Source: Streptomyces sp. R44 (GTDB lineage: Bacteria; Actinomycetota; Actinomycetes; Streptomycetales; Streptomycetaceae). Taken from it: DNA of 64,000 nucleotides. A model generated the notes under the pieces. That model was not told the DNA's origin. It ran no database searches and was given only the letters and a program-made list of their open reading frames with translations. Where the stretch lies: positions 1,426,001 to 1,490,000 of the forward strand of contig NZ_CP163444.1 of the NCBI RefSeq assembly GCF_041053105.1. The letters run 5' to 3'. Positions 17,716-26,501 of this stretch are shown here, piece by piece. A program made the translations under genes and the position numbers. Positions within the stretch are counted from its first letter, which is position 1; each line of letters begins with the position of its first letter.

Positions 17716-18417
17716 TCAGAGGTTCTTGAGGGCCTCGCGGACGGAGAGCGGGGAGAGGCGGGTGCCGTGGGCGGCGACGAAGGCGCGGACCTCGGCGGGG
17801 GCCGTCTTGCCGTACTCGCGCAGGCTCCAGCCGATGGCCTTGCGGATGAAGAAGTCGGGGTGGGCCGAGCGGCGCAGGCAGTAGTCGAAGAGCCGGTCCG
17901 CGTCGGTGGCGTCCTTGTAGCGCAGCTGGTGGAGGAGGGCGCTGCGGGCGACCCACAGGTCCTCGTCGTCGATCCACGTGTCCATCTCGCGCGCGAGGGC
18001 GGGATCGGCCGCCACCAGGCCGCCGACGACGTGGGCGGCGAGGTGGTCGACGGTGTCCCACCAGGAGACGGTGGTGACGAGGCGGAGTGCGACGGGCAGG
18101 AAGCCGGAGGAGCAGCGCCTGACGTGCCGACGGAGGTAGTCGACGGCGAAGTAGTGGTACTCGCGCTCCGGGAGGGCGAAACAGCGCAGGGCGATCGCCG
18201 TGCAGTCGGTCTCGTCGGGGCGCGGGGTGCCGTCGAGGACCGTGCGGGACAGGGCGCGGCGCTCGGGCGTGCGGATGCCGAGGAAGGGAGCCGCGCCCTT
18301 CATGTACGCGACCATCTCCTGGGCCCGGAAGGGGTTGCCCGCGGCGGGGTAGACCCTGGTGAGCCGCTCCAGGACGGTGTCGGCGAGGGCGCTCGCGGGC
18401 GGCGCGGTGTCGTTCAT
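17716..18417 (-). CDS. AlkD-like DNA alkylation repair protein
   Basis: 233-aa HEAT-repeat protein of the AlkC/AlkD family, DNA glycosylases that remove N3/N7-alkylated purines without base flipping. Family marks are SWWDTVDHLA, DDEDLWVARSALLHQLRYK and DFFIRKAIGWSLREYGK, supplying the Trp, Asp and Arg of the active site cleft. The ATG at 18417 follows GAGAGGG. It is separate from the photolyase region further along. Confidence 0.88.
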   Translation of the reverse strand: MNDTAPPASALADTVLERLTRVYPAAGNPFRAQEMVAYMKGAAPFLGIRTPERRALSRTVLDGTPRPDETDCTAIALRCFALPEREYHYFAVDYLRRHVRRCSSGFLPVALRLVTTVSWWDTVDHLAAHVVGGLVAADPALAREMDTWIDDEDLWVARSALLHQLRYKDATDADRLFDYCLRRSAHPDFFIRKAIGWSLREYGKTAPAEVRAFVAAHGTRLSPLSVREALKNL

Positions 18418-18556
18418 GGGGCCCTCTCGGTCACGGCGCGCTCCGGGTGCGCATCGGTCGGAAGGTCCGTGCGCCCCGGACGGACGGCCCCGGCGCCCCG
18501 GACGGACATGACGCACATTACGGCGCTCCTACGGACTCGTCCGTTACTCTCCCCGA

Positions 18557-19312
18557 ATGCTCGCTCCCGTCCCCCGGCCGCCGGGCTCCCTCGCCGTCCG
18601 CTGCTCCCGGGCCCTGCTCTCCCCCCGCGCGCGGCTGTCGCTGCTGGCCCTGCTGCTGCTCTCGGCGGCCACCCTCGTGGTGCTGTACGAGCCGCAGCGG
18701 ATGCTGGCCTCGGGCTGGCCGCCGCACACGAGCGGCGCCGGCGCGGTGCTGCTGTTCGGGCTCGCGTACGGGGTGTGCGCGGCGGCGTTCGTCCCGCGTC
18801 CGGTGCTCAATCTGGCGGCGGGCGCGCTGTTCGGTTCGGCGGCCGGTCTGACGGGCGCGCTGGCGGGGACGGTGCTCGGGGCGGGGATCGCGTTCACCCT
18901 GGGCCGGTTCCTGGGGCAGGACGCGCTGCGGCCGTTCGTGCGGGGCCGCTGGCTGACGGCGGCGGACGGCCAGCTGAGCCGGCACGGGTTCCGTTCGATG
19001 CTGGCGATCCGGTTGTTCCCGGGGGTGCCGTTCGCGGCGGCCAACTACTGCGCGGCGGTCTCCCGGATGGGATACGTGCCGTTCCTCGTGGCGACCGCGC
19101 TCGGCTCCCTGCCGAACACGGCGGCGTACGTGGTGGCGGGTGCCCAGGCGGGTACGCCGGGCTCGCCGGCGTTCCTCTTCTCGGCGGGGTTCATCGTCCT
19201 GTCGGGCCTCGGCGCGGCGGTGGTGGCCTGGCGCAAGCGGCACGGCCTGCGGGCGGCGGCCGGAGCCGCGGCCGGAAAGCGCGAGCCGGAGCGGGAGCCG
19301 GTGCTCCGGTAG
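18557..19312 (+). CDS. TVP38/TMEM64-family membrane protein
   Basis: 251-aa VTT-domain membrane protein, distantly related to DedA. The conserved core is AAGALFGSAAGLTGALAGTV ... RFLGQDALRPF ... RLFPGVPFAAANYCAAVSRM, and the tail is Lys/Arg/Glu rich. Roughly five to six hydrophobic segments. The role is inferred to be lipid scramblase or transport-like by analogy with DedA. It precedes uppP by 95 bp, which may reflect a shared envelope function. Confidence 0.85.
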   Translation: MLAPVPRPPGSLAVRCSRALLSPRARLSLLALLLLSAATLVVLYEPQRMLASGWPPHTSGAGAVLLFGLAYGVCAAAFVPRPVLNLAAGALFGSAAGLTGALAGTVLGAGIAFTLGRFLGQDALRPFVRGRWLTAADGQLSRHGFRSMLAIRLFPGVPFAAANYCAAVSRMGYVPFLVATALGSLPNTAAYVVAGAQAGTPGSPAFLFSAGFIVLSGLGAAVVAWRKRHGLRAAAGAAAGKREPEREPVLR

Positions 19313-19407
19313 CGCCAAGGGCCTCGCCATGGGCCCGTCATCTTGGGCATGTACGCTGCGCACGACCTTCTGACCGCACACGTACATAACGGGACGGCCC
19401 TAGCCCC

Positions 19408-20283
19408 ATGAGTTGGTTCGAATCGTTCATCCTGGGACTCGTCCAGGGGCTGACGGAGTTCCTTCCCATTTCCTCCAGCGCGCATCTGCGTCTCACCGCG
19501 GCCTTCGCCGGCTGGGAGGACCCCGGCGCGGCCTTCACCGCGATCACCCAGATCGGCACGGAGACCGCGGTCCTGATCTACTTCCGCAAGGACATCGCCC
19601 GGATCGTCTCGGCCTGGTTCCGCTCGCTCACGGACAGGACGATGCGCTCGGACCACGACGCCCAGATGGGCTGGCTGGTGATCGTCGGCTCGATCCCGAT
19701 CGGTGTCCTGGGCGTCACGCTCAAGGACCAGATCGAGGGCCCGTTCCGCGACCTGCGGCTCACCGCCACCACGCTGATCGTCATGGGCGTGGTCCTCGGC
19801 ATCGCGGACCGGCTCGCCGCCCGCGACGAGGCCGGCGGCCGGCACCGGGCCGCCCGCGAGCGCAAGACGCTCCGCGACCTCGGCGTGCGGGACGGTCTGA
19901 TCTACGGCGCCTGCCAGGCGATGGCGCTCATCCCCGGCGTCTCCCGGTCCGGCGCGACCATCTCCGGCGGTCTGCTCATGGGCTACACCCGCGAGGCGGC
20001 CGCCCGCTACTCCTTCCTGCTCGCCATCCCGGCGGTGCTCGCCTCTGGCGGTATGGAGCTGAAGGACGCGGCCTCGGACGGCAGCGTCTCCTGGGGCCCG
20101 ACGATCTTCGCCACGATCGTCGCCTTCGCCGTCGGTTACGCGGTGATCGCCTGGTTCATGAAGTTCATCACCACGAAGTCCTTCATGCCGTTCGTGATCT
20201 ACCGGATCGCGCTGGGCATCCTGCTGTTCGTCCTGGTCGGCGCGGACGTCCTCAGCCCCCACGCGGGCGAGTCCGCCGGCTGA
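19408..20283 (+). CDS. uppP: Undecaprenyl-diphosphate phosphatase UppP (BacA)
   Basis: Integral membrane phosphatase that recycles undecaprenyl pyrophosphate to the monophosphate carrier for peptidoglycan and wall polymers. The 291-aa product has both signature segments: QGLTEFLPISSSAHL near the N-terminus (catalytic Glu and Ser-rich loop) and PGVSRSGATI near the middle. Length is standard. It is followed by a strong 16-bp stem terminator. Confidence 0.96.
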   Translation: MSWFESFILGLVQGLTEFLPISSSAHLRLTAAFAGWEDPGAAFTAITQIGTETAVLIYFRKDIARIVSAWFRSLTDRTMRSDHDAQMGWLVIVGSIPIGVLGVTLKDQIEGPFRDLRLTATTLIVMGVVLGIADRLAARDEAGGRHRAARERKTLRDLGVRDGLIYGACQAMALIPGVSRSGATISGGLLMGYTREAAARYSFLLAIPAVLASGGMELKDAASDGSVSWGPTIFATIVAFAVGYAVIAWFMKFITTKSFMPFVIYRIALGILLFVLVGADVLSPHAGESAG

Positions 20284-20295
20284 CGGAGATGACGA

Positions 20296-20334
20296 GGAAG
20301 GGCCCGCACGGTCGACAGCCGTGCGGGCCCTTCC
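20296..20334 (+). terminator. Strong hairpin terminator of uppP
   Basis: Perfect 16-bp stem (GGAAGGGCCCGCACGG and its complement) with a 7-nt loop, 13 bp past the uppP stop. It insulates the next gene from read-through. Confidence 0.8.
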
Positions 20335-20436
20335 GCACTCCGGCCCCGTCGTCCCGTCCCCGCGCACGTGGGTCGCTTTTCTGCGCAGCGGCCCCAGGCG
20401 CACCTTTCGGAACTCCGGTATCGCATCGTCACCGAA

Positions 20437-20456
20437 TGGTCACCGTGTGATGACCA
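20437..20456. promoter_or_regulatory. Inverted repeat upstream of the FHA-flavoprotein gene
   Basis: Arms TGGTCA / TGACCA separated by 8 nt, 157 bp upstream of the start at 20614. The rest of the 20335-20613 gap is less GC-rich than its surroundings and holds no recognisable gene, so it is probably the promoter region. Confidence 0.4.
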
Positions 20457-20613
20457 ATGGGTCCGCACGCCTTCTCATCCGCCTCGCGGCCCGAATATCA
20501 TAGCCCTGCGTTCCGGTCCGCTCGCCGTGTGTGACGCAGGGGGTGCTGTTTCGTCTGGGCGGCCGGTCTCGCATTTCGTCATCGGATCCGTGACTCATGG
20601 AATTGGGTGACCC

Positions 20614-22509
20614 ATGCCTCCTCGGCTCGTCGGCCATCAGGGCTCTCTGGCGGGACAGCAGTTTCCGATCGGCGCCACACCGCTCACCCTGGGTCGCAAC
20701 GGCGACAACAGCGTGGTGATAACGGTGGGGAACGTCTCGCGCTTTCACGCCGAGGTGCGTCGCGAACGCCATGGATTCGTCCTCTACGACAGCGGCAGCA
20801 GTAATGGAACCCGCGTCAACGGAACACGCGTCACCTCGCACGAACTGCAGCCCGGAGATCTCATCGAGATCGGCACCGAGACGTTCCGCTTCGAAGCCGC
20901 CGACGCGATGGAGACCATCCTCGACCTCTCCGTGCTCGGGCCGGTCGCTCCGTCCGAGGCGACCCTCGCGGCAGGGCCGGTGCTGAACGTCACGGTGACC
21001 GGCGGCGGTCCCGTCGGTCTGAGCTTCGCGCTCCTCCTGGAAGACCTCATGGGGCCCCGCGTGGCCATCACCGTGTACGACGGCCGGTGGGTCCAGGACG
21101 GAGCGAAGGTCGTCTGGAAGAGCGCGGGGCAGGGCAACGTCAGGCGGCAGCAGGTGGTCACCGTGCAGAGCCGCCAGTACCTCAACCTCCCCGAAGAGGT
21201 GCAGGCCCGGCTCTTCCGCGGCGACGCGTACTCCGAAATGTGGCCGGTCGGCCCCGATTCGCTCCGTGACCGCAAACCGAGGAACCTCCGCATCGCGTAC
21301 ATCGAGGACACCCTCCTCGAATTGGCCAACGAGAAGCCGGAGCGGATTCGGCTGGTTCCCGAGAAGTTCGACCCGGCCGCGTACCAGAAGGCGGAGACCC
21401 GGGGACATGTGCTCGCCGTCTGCGAGGGGAGTCGCTCCCGGACGCGCGAGCATTTCACCGACAAGTTCGGCAACGCCGACAAGTCCATCTACTCGCTGAA
21501 CGGGCAGCACCTTCAGGACGTGGTCCTCGGTCTGCGCGTCAAATCGACCCTGACCGACCCCATGACGGTCCTGTTGACCGTCTCCCAGAACCGCTTCCTC
21601 CTCAACGCCCTGCGCGGCGAGGGTTTCCTGAACATGCGGCTCACCGACGCCGAGGCCGCGGAAGTGATCGGTATCGACCCGGTCCGGCACGTCTTCGAGG
21701 ACTGCATCGCCTCCCGCCCGTGCGTCATGGGGCGGGACGACCACGGCGACTTCCAGTGCTCGACGCACAGCACGCTCTTCCTGCCCGCGATGGTCAGGGG
21801 TTCGGCCCTGTGGAGGCGGGTGAGGGAGGGGCTGGCACTGTTCGGGGTCGCCGAGCGGGACCTGAGCGCCGTCACCGCCTTCCGGCTCGACATGGTGCAG
21901 CGGCCACGGTTCACCACCCGGCTGCTGCCGGCCACGGCGACGACCCCGGGGACGTACGGCTTCCTCCTCGGCGACGCCGCCAACGCGATCCACTTCTGGC
22001 CGGGACGCGGGCTCAACAGCGGTCTGGGCTCGGCCATCTCCCTGGCCCGGTCCCTCAACGGCGCCTGGACCGGCAGGCCGTTCCGGGACGCCGACTTCAC
22101 CCGCCACGAAGCGGCCATGTCCATGCTTCAGTACCGGCACAAGAGCCGTGCCTGGAACACGATGATCACCACCGACGAGAACGGCGTCAGCCGCGCGATC
22201 AAGGAGAGGATCGCCCAGAGCATCGAGGAGTCGGAAGGGAAGGACCTGGAGAGGGACGCGGACATCGACGCGCTCATGGAACGGCTGCGGGGAATCCGCG
22301 ACCGGCTGGCACCACGCGTCCCCGGCATGCCCGACGACGCGACGCTCCGCGACCACCTGGAGACGCTCGACTCCTCGACCCTGCGGACCCTGTGGGAGAG
22401 CGGCGCCTGGGACACCCTGATGGTCGGCGGCGAAGAGGTCGACATCGACATCTTCTACCGACCGGCCGCGGCCACCGCCGCCCCCACCAGGACCCCCGCC
22501 CCGAGCTGA
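20614..22509 (+). CDS. FHA domain fused to FAD-dependent monooxygenase-like domain
   Basis: 631-aa two-domain protein. Residues about 5-95 are a complete forkhead-associated fold: LGRNGDNSVV, SRFHAEV (Ser43) and SSNGTRVNG (Asn64), the phosphothreonine-binding set. Residues about 124-480 are a flavoprotein hydroxylase: a Rossmann GGGPVG at 130-135 and the distal flavin motif GDAANAIHFWPGRGLNSG at 453-470, closer to MICAL or PHBH-like enzymes than to typical antibiotic hydroxylases. The C-terminal 150 residues are helical and unassigned. A Ser/Thr kinase could steer the oxidoreductase to phosphorylated partners (inference). It precedes the photolyase block. Confidence 0.8.
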   Translation: MPPRLVGHQGSLAGQQFPIGATPLTLGRNGDNSVVITVGNVSRFHAEVRRERHGFVLYDSGSSNGTRVNGTRVTSHELQPGDLIEIGTETFRFEAADAMETILDLSVLGPVAPSEATLAAGPVLNVTVTGGGPVGLSFALLLEDLMGPRVAITVYDGRWVQDGAKVVWKSAGQGNVRRQQVVTVQSRQYLNLPEEVQARLFRGDAYSEMWPVGPDSLRDRKPRNLRIAYIEDTLLELANEKPERIRLVPEKFDPAAYQKAETRGHVLAVCEGSRSRTREHFTDKFGNADKSIYSLNGQHLQDVVLGLRVKSTLTDPMTVLLTVSQNRFLLNALRGEGFLNMRLTDAEAAEVIGIDPVRHVFEDCIASRPCVMGRDDHGDFQCSTHSTLFLPAMVRGSALWRRVREGLALFGVAERDLSAVTAFRLDMVQRPRFTTRLLPATATTPGTYGFLLGDAANAIHFWPGRGLNSGLGSAISLARSLNGAWTGRPFRDADFTRHEAAMSMLQYRHKSRAWNTMITTDENGVSRAIKERIAQSIEESEGKDLERDADIDALMERLRGIRDRLAPRVPGMPDDATLRDHLETLDSSTLRTLWESGAWDTLMVGGEEVDIDIFYRPAAATAAPTRTPAPS

Positions 22510-22673
22510 TCGCGCGCGTCGCCGGAAGCGCTCGTCCGTCCCGACCCGGATGCCGAAGGAGGCGGGCCGCGCGTGCGACGGCAGGGCCACGGCCCGCATC
22601 CGCACGCGCCCGCCGAGGCGAAGAACCGGCGTAGGGCGTGTACGCCAAGGCCATCGGCGAAACGGATCAGCGC

Positions 22674-24188
22674 ATGAACACTCCAAGCCCGGCCGGAGGC
22701 GCCCGCTGCCTGGTCACCGGCGCGACCGGCTACGTCGGCGGCCGCCTGGTGCCGGAACTCCTCGACGCCGGTCACCGCGTACGCTGCCTCGCCCGGCATC
22801 CGGACAAGCTCCGTGACTTCCCCTGGGCCGACCGGGTGGAGGCGGTGCGCGGTGACGTCACCGACGCCGCGAGCCTCCGCGGGGCGCTCGACGGCGTCGA
22901 CGTCGCCTACTACCTCGTCCACTCCATGAGCTCCACGGCGGAATTCGAGGACAGGGACCGCCTGGCCGCCCGTGTCTTCGCCGCGGAGGCCCGGTCCGCC
23001 GGAGTGCGGCGGATCGTCTACCTGGGCGGCCTCACCCCGCGCGGAGTGCCGGAGAGCGAGCTCTCGCCGCACCTGCGCTCCCGCGCCGAGGTGGGCCGCA
23101 TCCTCCTCGACTCGGGCGTCCCCACCACCGTGCTGCGCGCCGCCGTCGTCATCGGCTCGGGATCGGCCTCCTTCGAGATGCTGCGGTATCTGACGGAACG
23201 GCTGCCGGTCATGGTCACGCCCAGCTGGGTCGGCAGCAGGGTCCAGCCCATCGCCGTACGCGACGTCCTGCGCTGTCTGGTGGGCAGCGCCGGCATGCCC
23301 GCCGACGTCAACCGGACCTTCGACATCGGCGGACCCGACGTGCTCAGCTACCGGGAGATGATGATGCGGTACGCCGAGATCGCCGGCCTCCCCCGGCGCC
23401 TCATCGTTCCCGTGCCCGTCCTGACCCCGCGACTGTCGAGCCAGTGGATCGGTCTCGTCACACCGGTGCCGGCCTCCCTGGCCAAACCCCTCACCGAGTC
23501 GCTCAAGCACGAGGTGGTCTGCGGCGAGCACGACATCGCCCGGTACGTTCCCGACGGACCCGGCCGGCCCATCCCGTTCGAGGAGTCCCTCCGTCTCGCC
23601 CTCCGCCGGGTGCAGGACGCCGAGGTCACGACCCGCTGGTCCTCCGCCTCGCCGCCCGGCGCGCCGAGCGACCCCTTGCCGACCGACCCGGAATGGGCGG
23701 GCGGCAGCCTCTACACGGACGAACGGTCACGCGCCGTCGACGCCGGCCCGAACGCCCTGTGGCAGGTCATCGAGGGCGTGGGAGGGGAGAACGGCTGGTA
23801 CTCCTTCCCGCTGGCCTGGGCCGTCCGGGGCTGGGCCGACCGGATCGTCGGCGGAGTGGGACTCCGGCGGGGCCGCCGGGACGCGACGCGTCTCCGGGTC
23901 GGCGACGCCCTGGACTTCTGGCGCGTGGAGGAGATCGACCGCGGACGCCTGCTCCGGCTCCGCGCCGAGATGCGTCTGCCCGGCCTCGCGTGGCTGGAGA
24001 TGATCGTCGAACGGGACGAGGCGGGCCGTACGTCCTACCGGCAGCGGGCGCTCTTCCATCCGAAGGGCCTCGCGGGCCAGGCGTACTGGTGGGGGGTCTC
24101 CCCGTTCCACGCCGTGGTCTTCGGCGGCATGGCCCGGAACATCGCCCGCACCGCCGAGACGAGGAACGCGCGGCGGAACACACCGTGA
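22674..24188 (+). CDS. NAD(P)-binding SDR-like protein with DUF2867 domain
   Basis: 504-aa protein: an atypical SDR domain (residues 1-310) with nucleotide-binding TGATGYVGG and an HSM segment (YYLVHSMSS), then a DUF2867 domain (about 340-500; GGENGWYSFPLAW, LRLRAEMRLPGLAWLEM). The same fusion is frequently linked to photolyase and LitR/LitS-type genes in actinobacteria. The ATG at 22674 is chosen; an in-frame GTG at 22638 is possible. Reaction unknown; redox handling of a lipid or pigment is a guess. Confidence 0.83.
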   Translation: MNTPSPAGGARCLVTGATGYVGGRLVPELLDAGHRVRCLARHPDKLRDFPWADRVEAVRGDVTDAASLRGALDGVDVAYYLVHSMSSTAEFEDRDRLAARVFAAEARSAGVRRIVYLGGLTPRGVPESELSPHLRSRAEVGRILLDSGVPTTVLRAAVVIGSGSASFEMLRYLTERLPVMVTPSWVGSRVQPIAVRDVLRCLVGSAGMPADVNRTFDIGGPDVLSYREMMMRYAEIAGLPRRLIVPVPVLTPRLSSQWIGLVTPVPASLAKPLTESLKHEVVCGEHDIARYVPDGPGRPIPFEESLRLALRRVQDAEVTTRWSSASPPGAPSDPLPTDPEWAGGSLYTDERSRAVDAGPNALWQVIEGVGGENGWYSFPLAWAVRGWADRIVGGVGLRRGRRDATRLRVGDALDFWRVEEIDRGRLLRLRAEMRLPGLAWLEMIVERDEAGRTSYRQRALFHPKGLAGQAYWWGVSPFHAVVFGGMARNIARTAETRNARRNTP

Positions 24189-24311
24189 ACCGGCAGGGAC
24201 CGCCGCCGCGCGCATCCGGCAGGCGGGGCGGCGGGGAACGGCGGAGGCAGGCAGGGGACATCCATACGCCGGCGGCGCGCTCGCGACCGGCGGCCGAACA
24301 GGGAGGACGCG

Positions 24312-25685
24312 ATGACCGTCGCCGTCGTTCTGTACACCTCCGACCTCCGGGTGCACGACCACCCGCCGCTGCGGGCCGCCTTGGAAGGGGCCCACGAGGT
24401 GGTGCCGCTGTTCGTGCGCGACCGGGCCGTGGACCGGGCCGGCTTCGCGGCCCCCAACCGGCTGGCCTTCCTCGCGGACTGCCTGGTGGACCTCGACCGG
24501 GCGCTCAGGGAGCGGGGCGGCCGGCTCGTGGTGCGGAAGGGCGACACGGTGTCCGAGGTCAGGGCGGTGGTGCGACAGACCGAGGCGGACGAGGTCCACC
24601 TGGCGGCCGGTGCGACGGCCTTCGCCCGGGCGCGGGAGGAGCGTCTGCGCAAGGTGCTGGAGGAGGACGGCTGCCGGCTGTACGTGCACGACGGCGTGGT
24701 GGACGTCGTGCCGCCCGGTGACATCACCCCCCAGGGCTCGGACCACTTCGCGGTCTTCACGCCGTACCACCGGCGCTGGGCGGGCGAGCCGCTGCGGACA
24801 CCGCTGGCCGCCCCCAGGGCGGTGCGCGTGCCGACGGGGGTGCGGTCGGAGCCGACGCCCCGGCGCTCCGGGATCGCGGACGTGTCGCCGGGCCTCGCCG
24901 TGGGAGGCGAGAGCGAGGGGCGCAAACGGCTCGCCTCGTGGCTGACGGCACACGGCGACGCGTACGAGCAGCGCCATGACGACCTGGCCGGCGACGCCAC
25001 GTCGCGCCTCTCGCCGTACCTCCACTTCGGGGCCGTCTCCGCCCTGGAGGCCGTGCAGCGGGCCAGGAAGCGCGGCGGCGCCGGAGCGGACGCCTTCGTG
25101 CGGCAGCTGTGCTGGCGCGACTTCCACCGTCAGGTGCTCGCCGCCCGGCCCCGGGCGGCGAGCGCGGACTACCGTCCGCGTCACGACCGCTGGCGCCGGG
25201 GCGCCGGGGCCGAGGCGGACCTGGCGGCGTGGCGCGAGGGACGGACCGGCTATCCCGTCGTCGACGCCGCCATGCGGCAGCTCGCCCACGAGGGCTGGAT
25301 GCACAACCGCGGCCGGCTGCTCACCGCCTCCTTCCTCGCCAAGACGCTGTACATCGACTGGCGCGAGGGTGCCCGCCACTTCCTCGATCTGCTGGTGGAC
25401 GGCGACGTCGCGAACAACCAGCTCAACTGGCAGTGGGTGGCCGGGACAGGGACGGACAGCCGCCCCAACCGCGTCCTCAACCCGGTGCTCCAGGGCAAGC
25501 GGTACGACCCCGACGGCGCCTATGTCCGGCGCTGGGTGCCGGAGCTCGCGGACCTCGGCGGACCGGCCGTCCACGAGCCCTGGCGCCTCACCCGCCTCGA
25601 TCGGGCCGCCTACGACTACCCGGACCCGCTGATCGAGCTCTCCGAAGGGCTGGCGCGCTTCCGGCAGGGCCGGGGGACCTCCTGA
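24312..25685 (+). CDS. phr: Deoxyribodipyrimidine photo-lyase (DNA photolyase)
   Basis: 457-aa cryptochrome/photolyase family flavoprotein that repairs cyclobutane pyrimidine dimers with blue or near-UV light. The N-terminal alpha/beta antenna domain starts VAVVLYTSDLRVHDHPPL. The helical FAD domain has SRLSPYLHFGAVS, GYPVVDAAMRQL, GWMHNRGRLL and NNQLNWQWVAGTGTD with the conserved Asn and Trp. Length is normal for class I. It is preceded by the SDR/DUF2867 gene and followed by the sigma factor with its repeat element. Confidence 0.95.
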   Translation: MTVAVVLYTSDLRVHDHPPLRAALEGAHEVVPLFVRDRAVDRAGFAAPNRLAFLADCLVDLDRALRERGGRLVVRKGDTVSEVRAVVRQTEADEVHLAAGATAFARAREERLRKVLEEDGCRLYVHDGVVDVVPPGDITPQGSDHFAVFTPYHRRWAGEPLRTPLAAPRAVRVPTGVRSEPTPRRSGIADVSPGLAVGGESEGRKRLASWLTAHGDAYEQRHDDLAGDATSRLSPYLHFGAVSALEAVQRARKRGGAGADAFVRQLCWRDFHRQVLAARPRAASADYRPRHDRWRRGAGAEADLAAWREGRTGYPVVDAAMRQLAHEGWMHNRGRLLTASFLAKTLYIDWREGARHFLDLLVDGDVANNQLNWQWVAGTGTDSRPNRVLNPVLQGKRYDPDGAYVRRWVPELADLGGPAVHEPWRLTRLDRAAYDYPDPLIELSEGLARFRQGRGTS

Positions 25686-25706
25686 GCGGTGCCGCATCAC
25701 CGGAAT

Positions 25707-25731
25707 TCCGATGCGGAAACGATGCGGGTTG
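25707..25731. promoter_or_regulatory. 11-bp direct repeats upstream of the sigma factor gene
   Basis: The 19-bp sequence TCCGATGCGGAAACGATGC (25707-25725) is shared exactly with the region upstream of the MerR regulator (27555-27573). Inside it GATGC recurs with an 11-bp period (25710 and 25721). Eleven-bp direct repeats are the operator style of tetrameric CarH/LitR-type regulators, so this is a probable binding site. Confidence 0.65.
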
Positions 25732-25859
25732 AGGAGCGGGGGGCCGGCGCCGGAACGTGAGGACACGGAATCGACGAGGTTCCGCCGTACCGCCGCTCCG
25801 ACACCGGCGGTCGCACGCCCCGGTGGTCACCCGCGCCACCGCCCGGAGGAGGAACCGTC

Positions 25860-26486
25860 ATGACCGCGCCCCGGACGACCGGCCCCCTCGCCACCCCGGC
25901 GGAGACCCACGACCACCGCACGCGGCGCGGCACGGCTGCCGCCGACGACGAGCGGATCGCGCAGGGGCTGGTCCACGGGGACGAGCGGTGCCTGGACATG
26001 GCGTACCACCGCTGGGGACGGCTCGTGCACTCGCTCGCGGCCCGCGCCCTGGGCGACCCCCGTGAGGCGGAGGACGTCACCCAGCAGGTGTTCGTCGCCG
26101 CCTGGCGGGGCCGCGCGAACTTCCGTCCCGAGCGGGGGACCCTGCCGGGGTGGCTCACCGGCATCACCCGCCGGAAGATCGCCGACGCGCTGACCGCCCG
26201 CACCCGGCGCACCGAGCTCACCGCGGCCCTCGGCGCCGCCCTGGAGCACACCGGCGGCTCCCAGGAAGGCCCCGAGGGGATCATCGACCGGCTCCTCGTC
26301 ACCGAGGAACTGGCCCGACTCCCCCGCGTCCAGCGCGACGTCCTGGAGCTCGCCTACTTCGCCGACCTGACCCAGACGCAGATCGCCGACCGCACCGGCA
26401 TGCCGCTCGGCACGGTCAAGAGCCACGCCCGCCGCGGCCTCCTGCGCATGCGCCACGGTCTCGGCCTCGCGGCGACGGGTGGGTGA
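25860..26486 (+). CDS. ECF-like RNA polymerase sigma factor (LitS-like)
   Basis: 208-aa sigma-70 family protein with region 2 (AEDVTQQVFVAAWRGRANF) and region 4 (LPRVQRDVLELAYFADLTQTQIADRTGMPLGTVKSHARRG) and no region 1 or 3, as in ECF factors. The strong Shine-Dalgarno GGAGGAGGA precedes the ATG. It is convergent with a MerR/cobalamin-type regulator and follows the photolyase gene, resembling the LitS/LitR light-response pair described in Streptomyces coelicolor. Its target promoters probably include the photolyase region (inference). Confidence 0.88.
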   Translation: MTAPRTTGPLATPAETHDHRTRRGTAAADDERIAQGLVHGDERCLDMAYHRWGRLVHSLAARALGDPREAEDVTQQVFVAAWRGRANFRPERGTLPGWLTGITRRKIADALTARTRRTELTAALGAALEHTGGSQEGPEGIIDRLLVTEELARLPRVQRDVLELAYFADLTQTQIADRTGMPLGTVKSHARRGLLRMRHGLGLAATGG

Positions 26487-26501
26487 CCCGAGGCGGCGGG
26501 G

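Noticed and set aside
15811..19389. Plus-strand open frame spanning several genes
   Set aside because: Antisense shadow of the spermidine-synthase-like, patatin and AlkD genes; the translation is repetitive Gly/Ala/Asp/Glu without any family motif.
20440..22686. Minus-strand 748-codon frame opposite the FHA-flavoprotein
   Set aside because: The plus-strand product has complete FHA and FAD motifs; the minus-strand frame shows none and extends over the promoter region.
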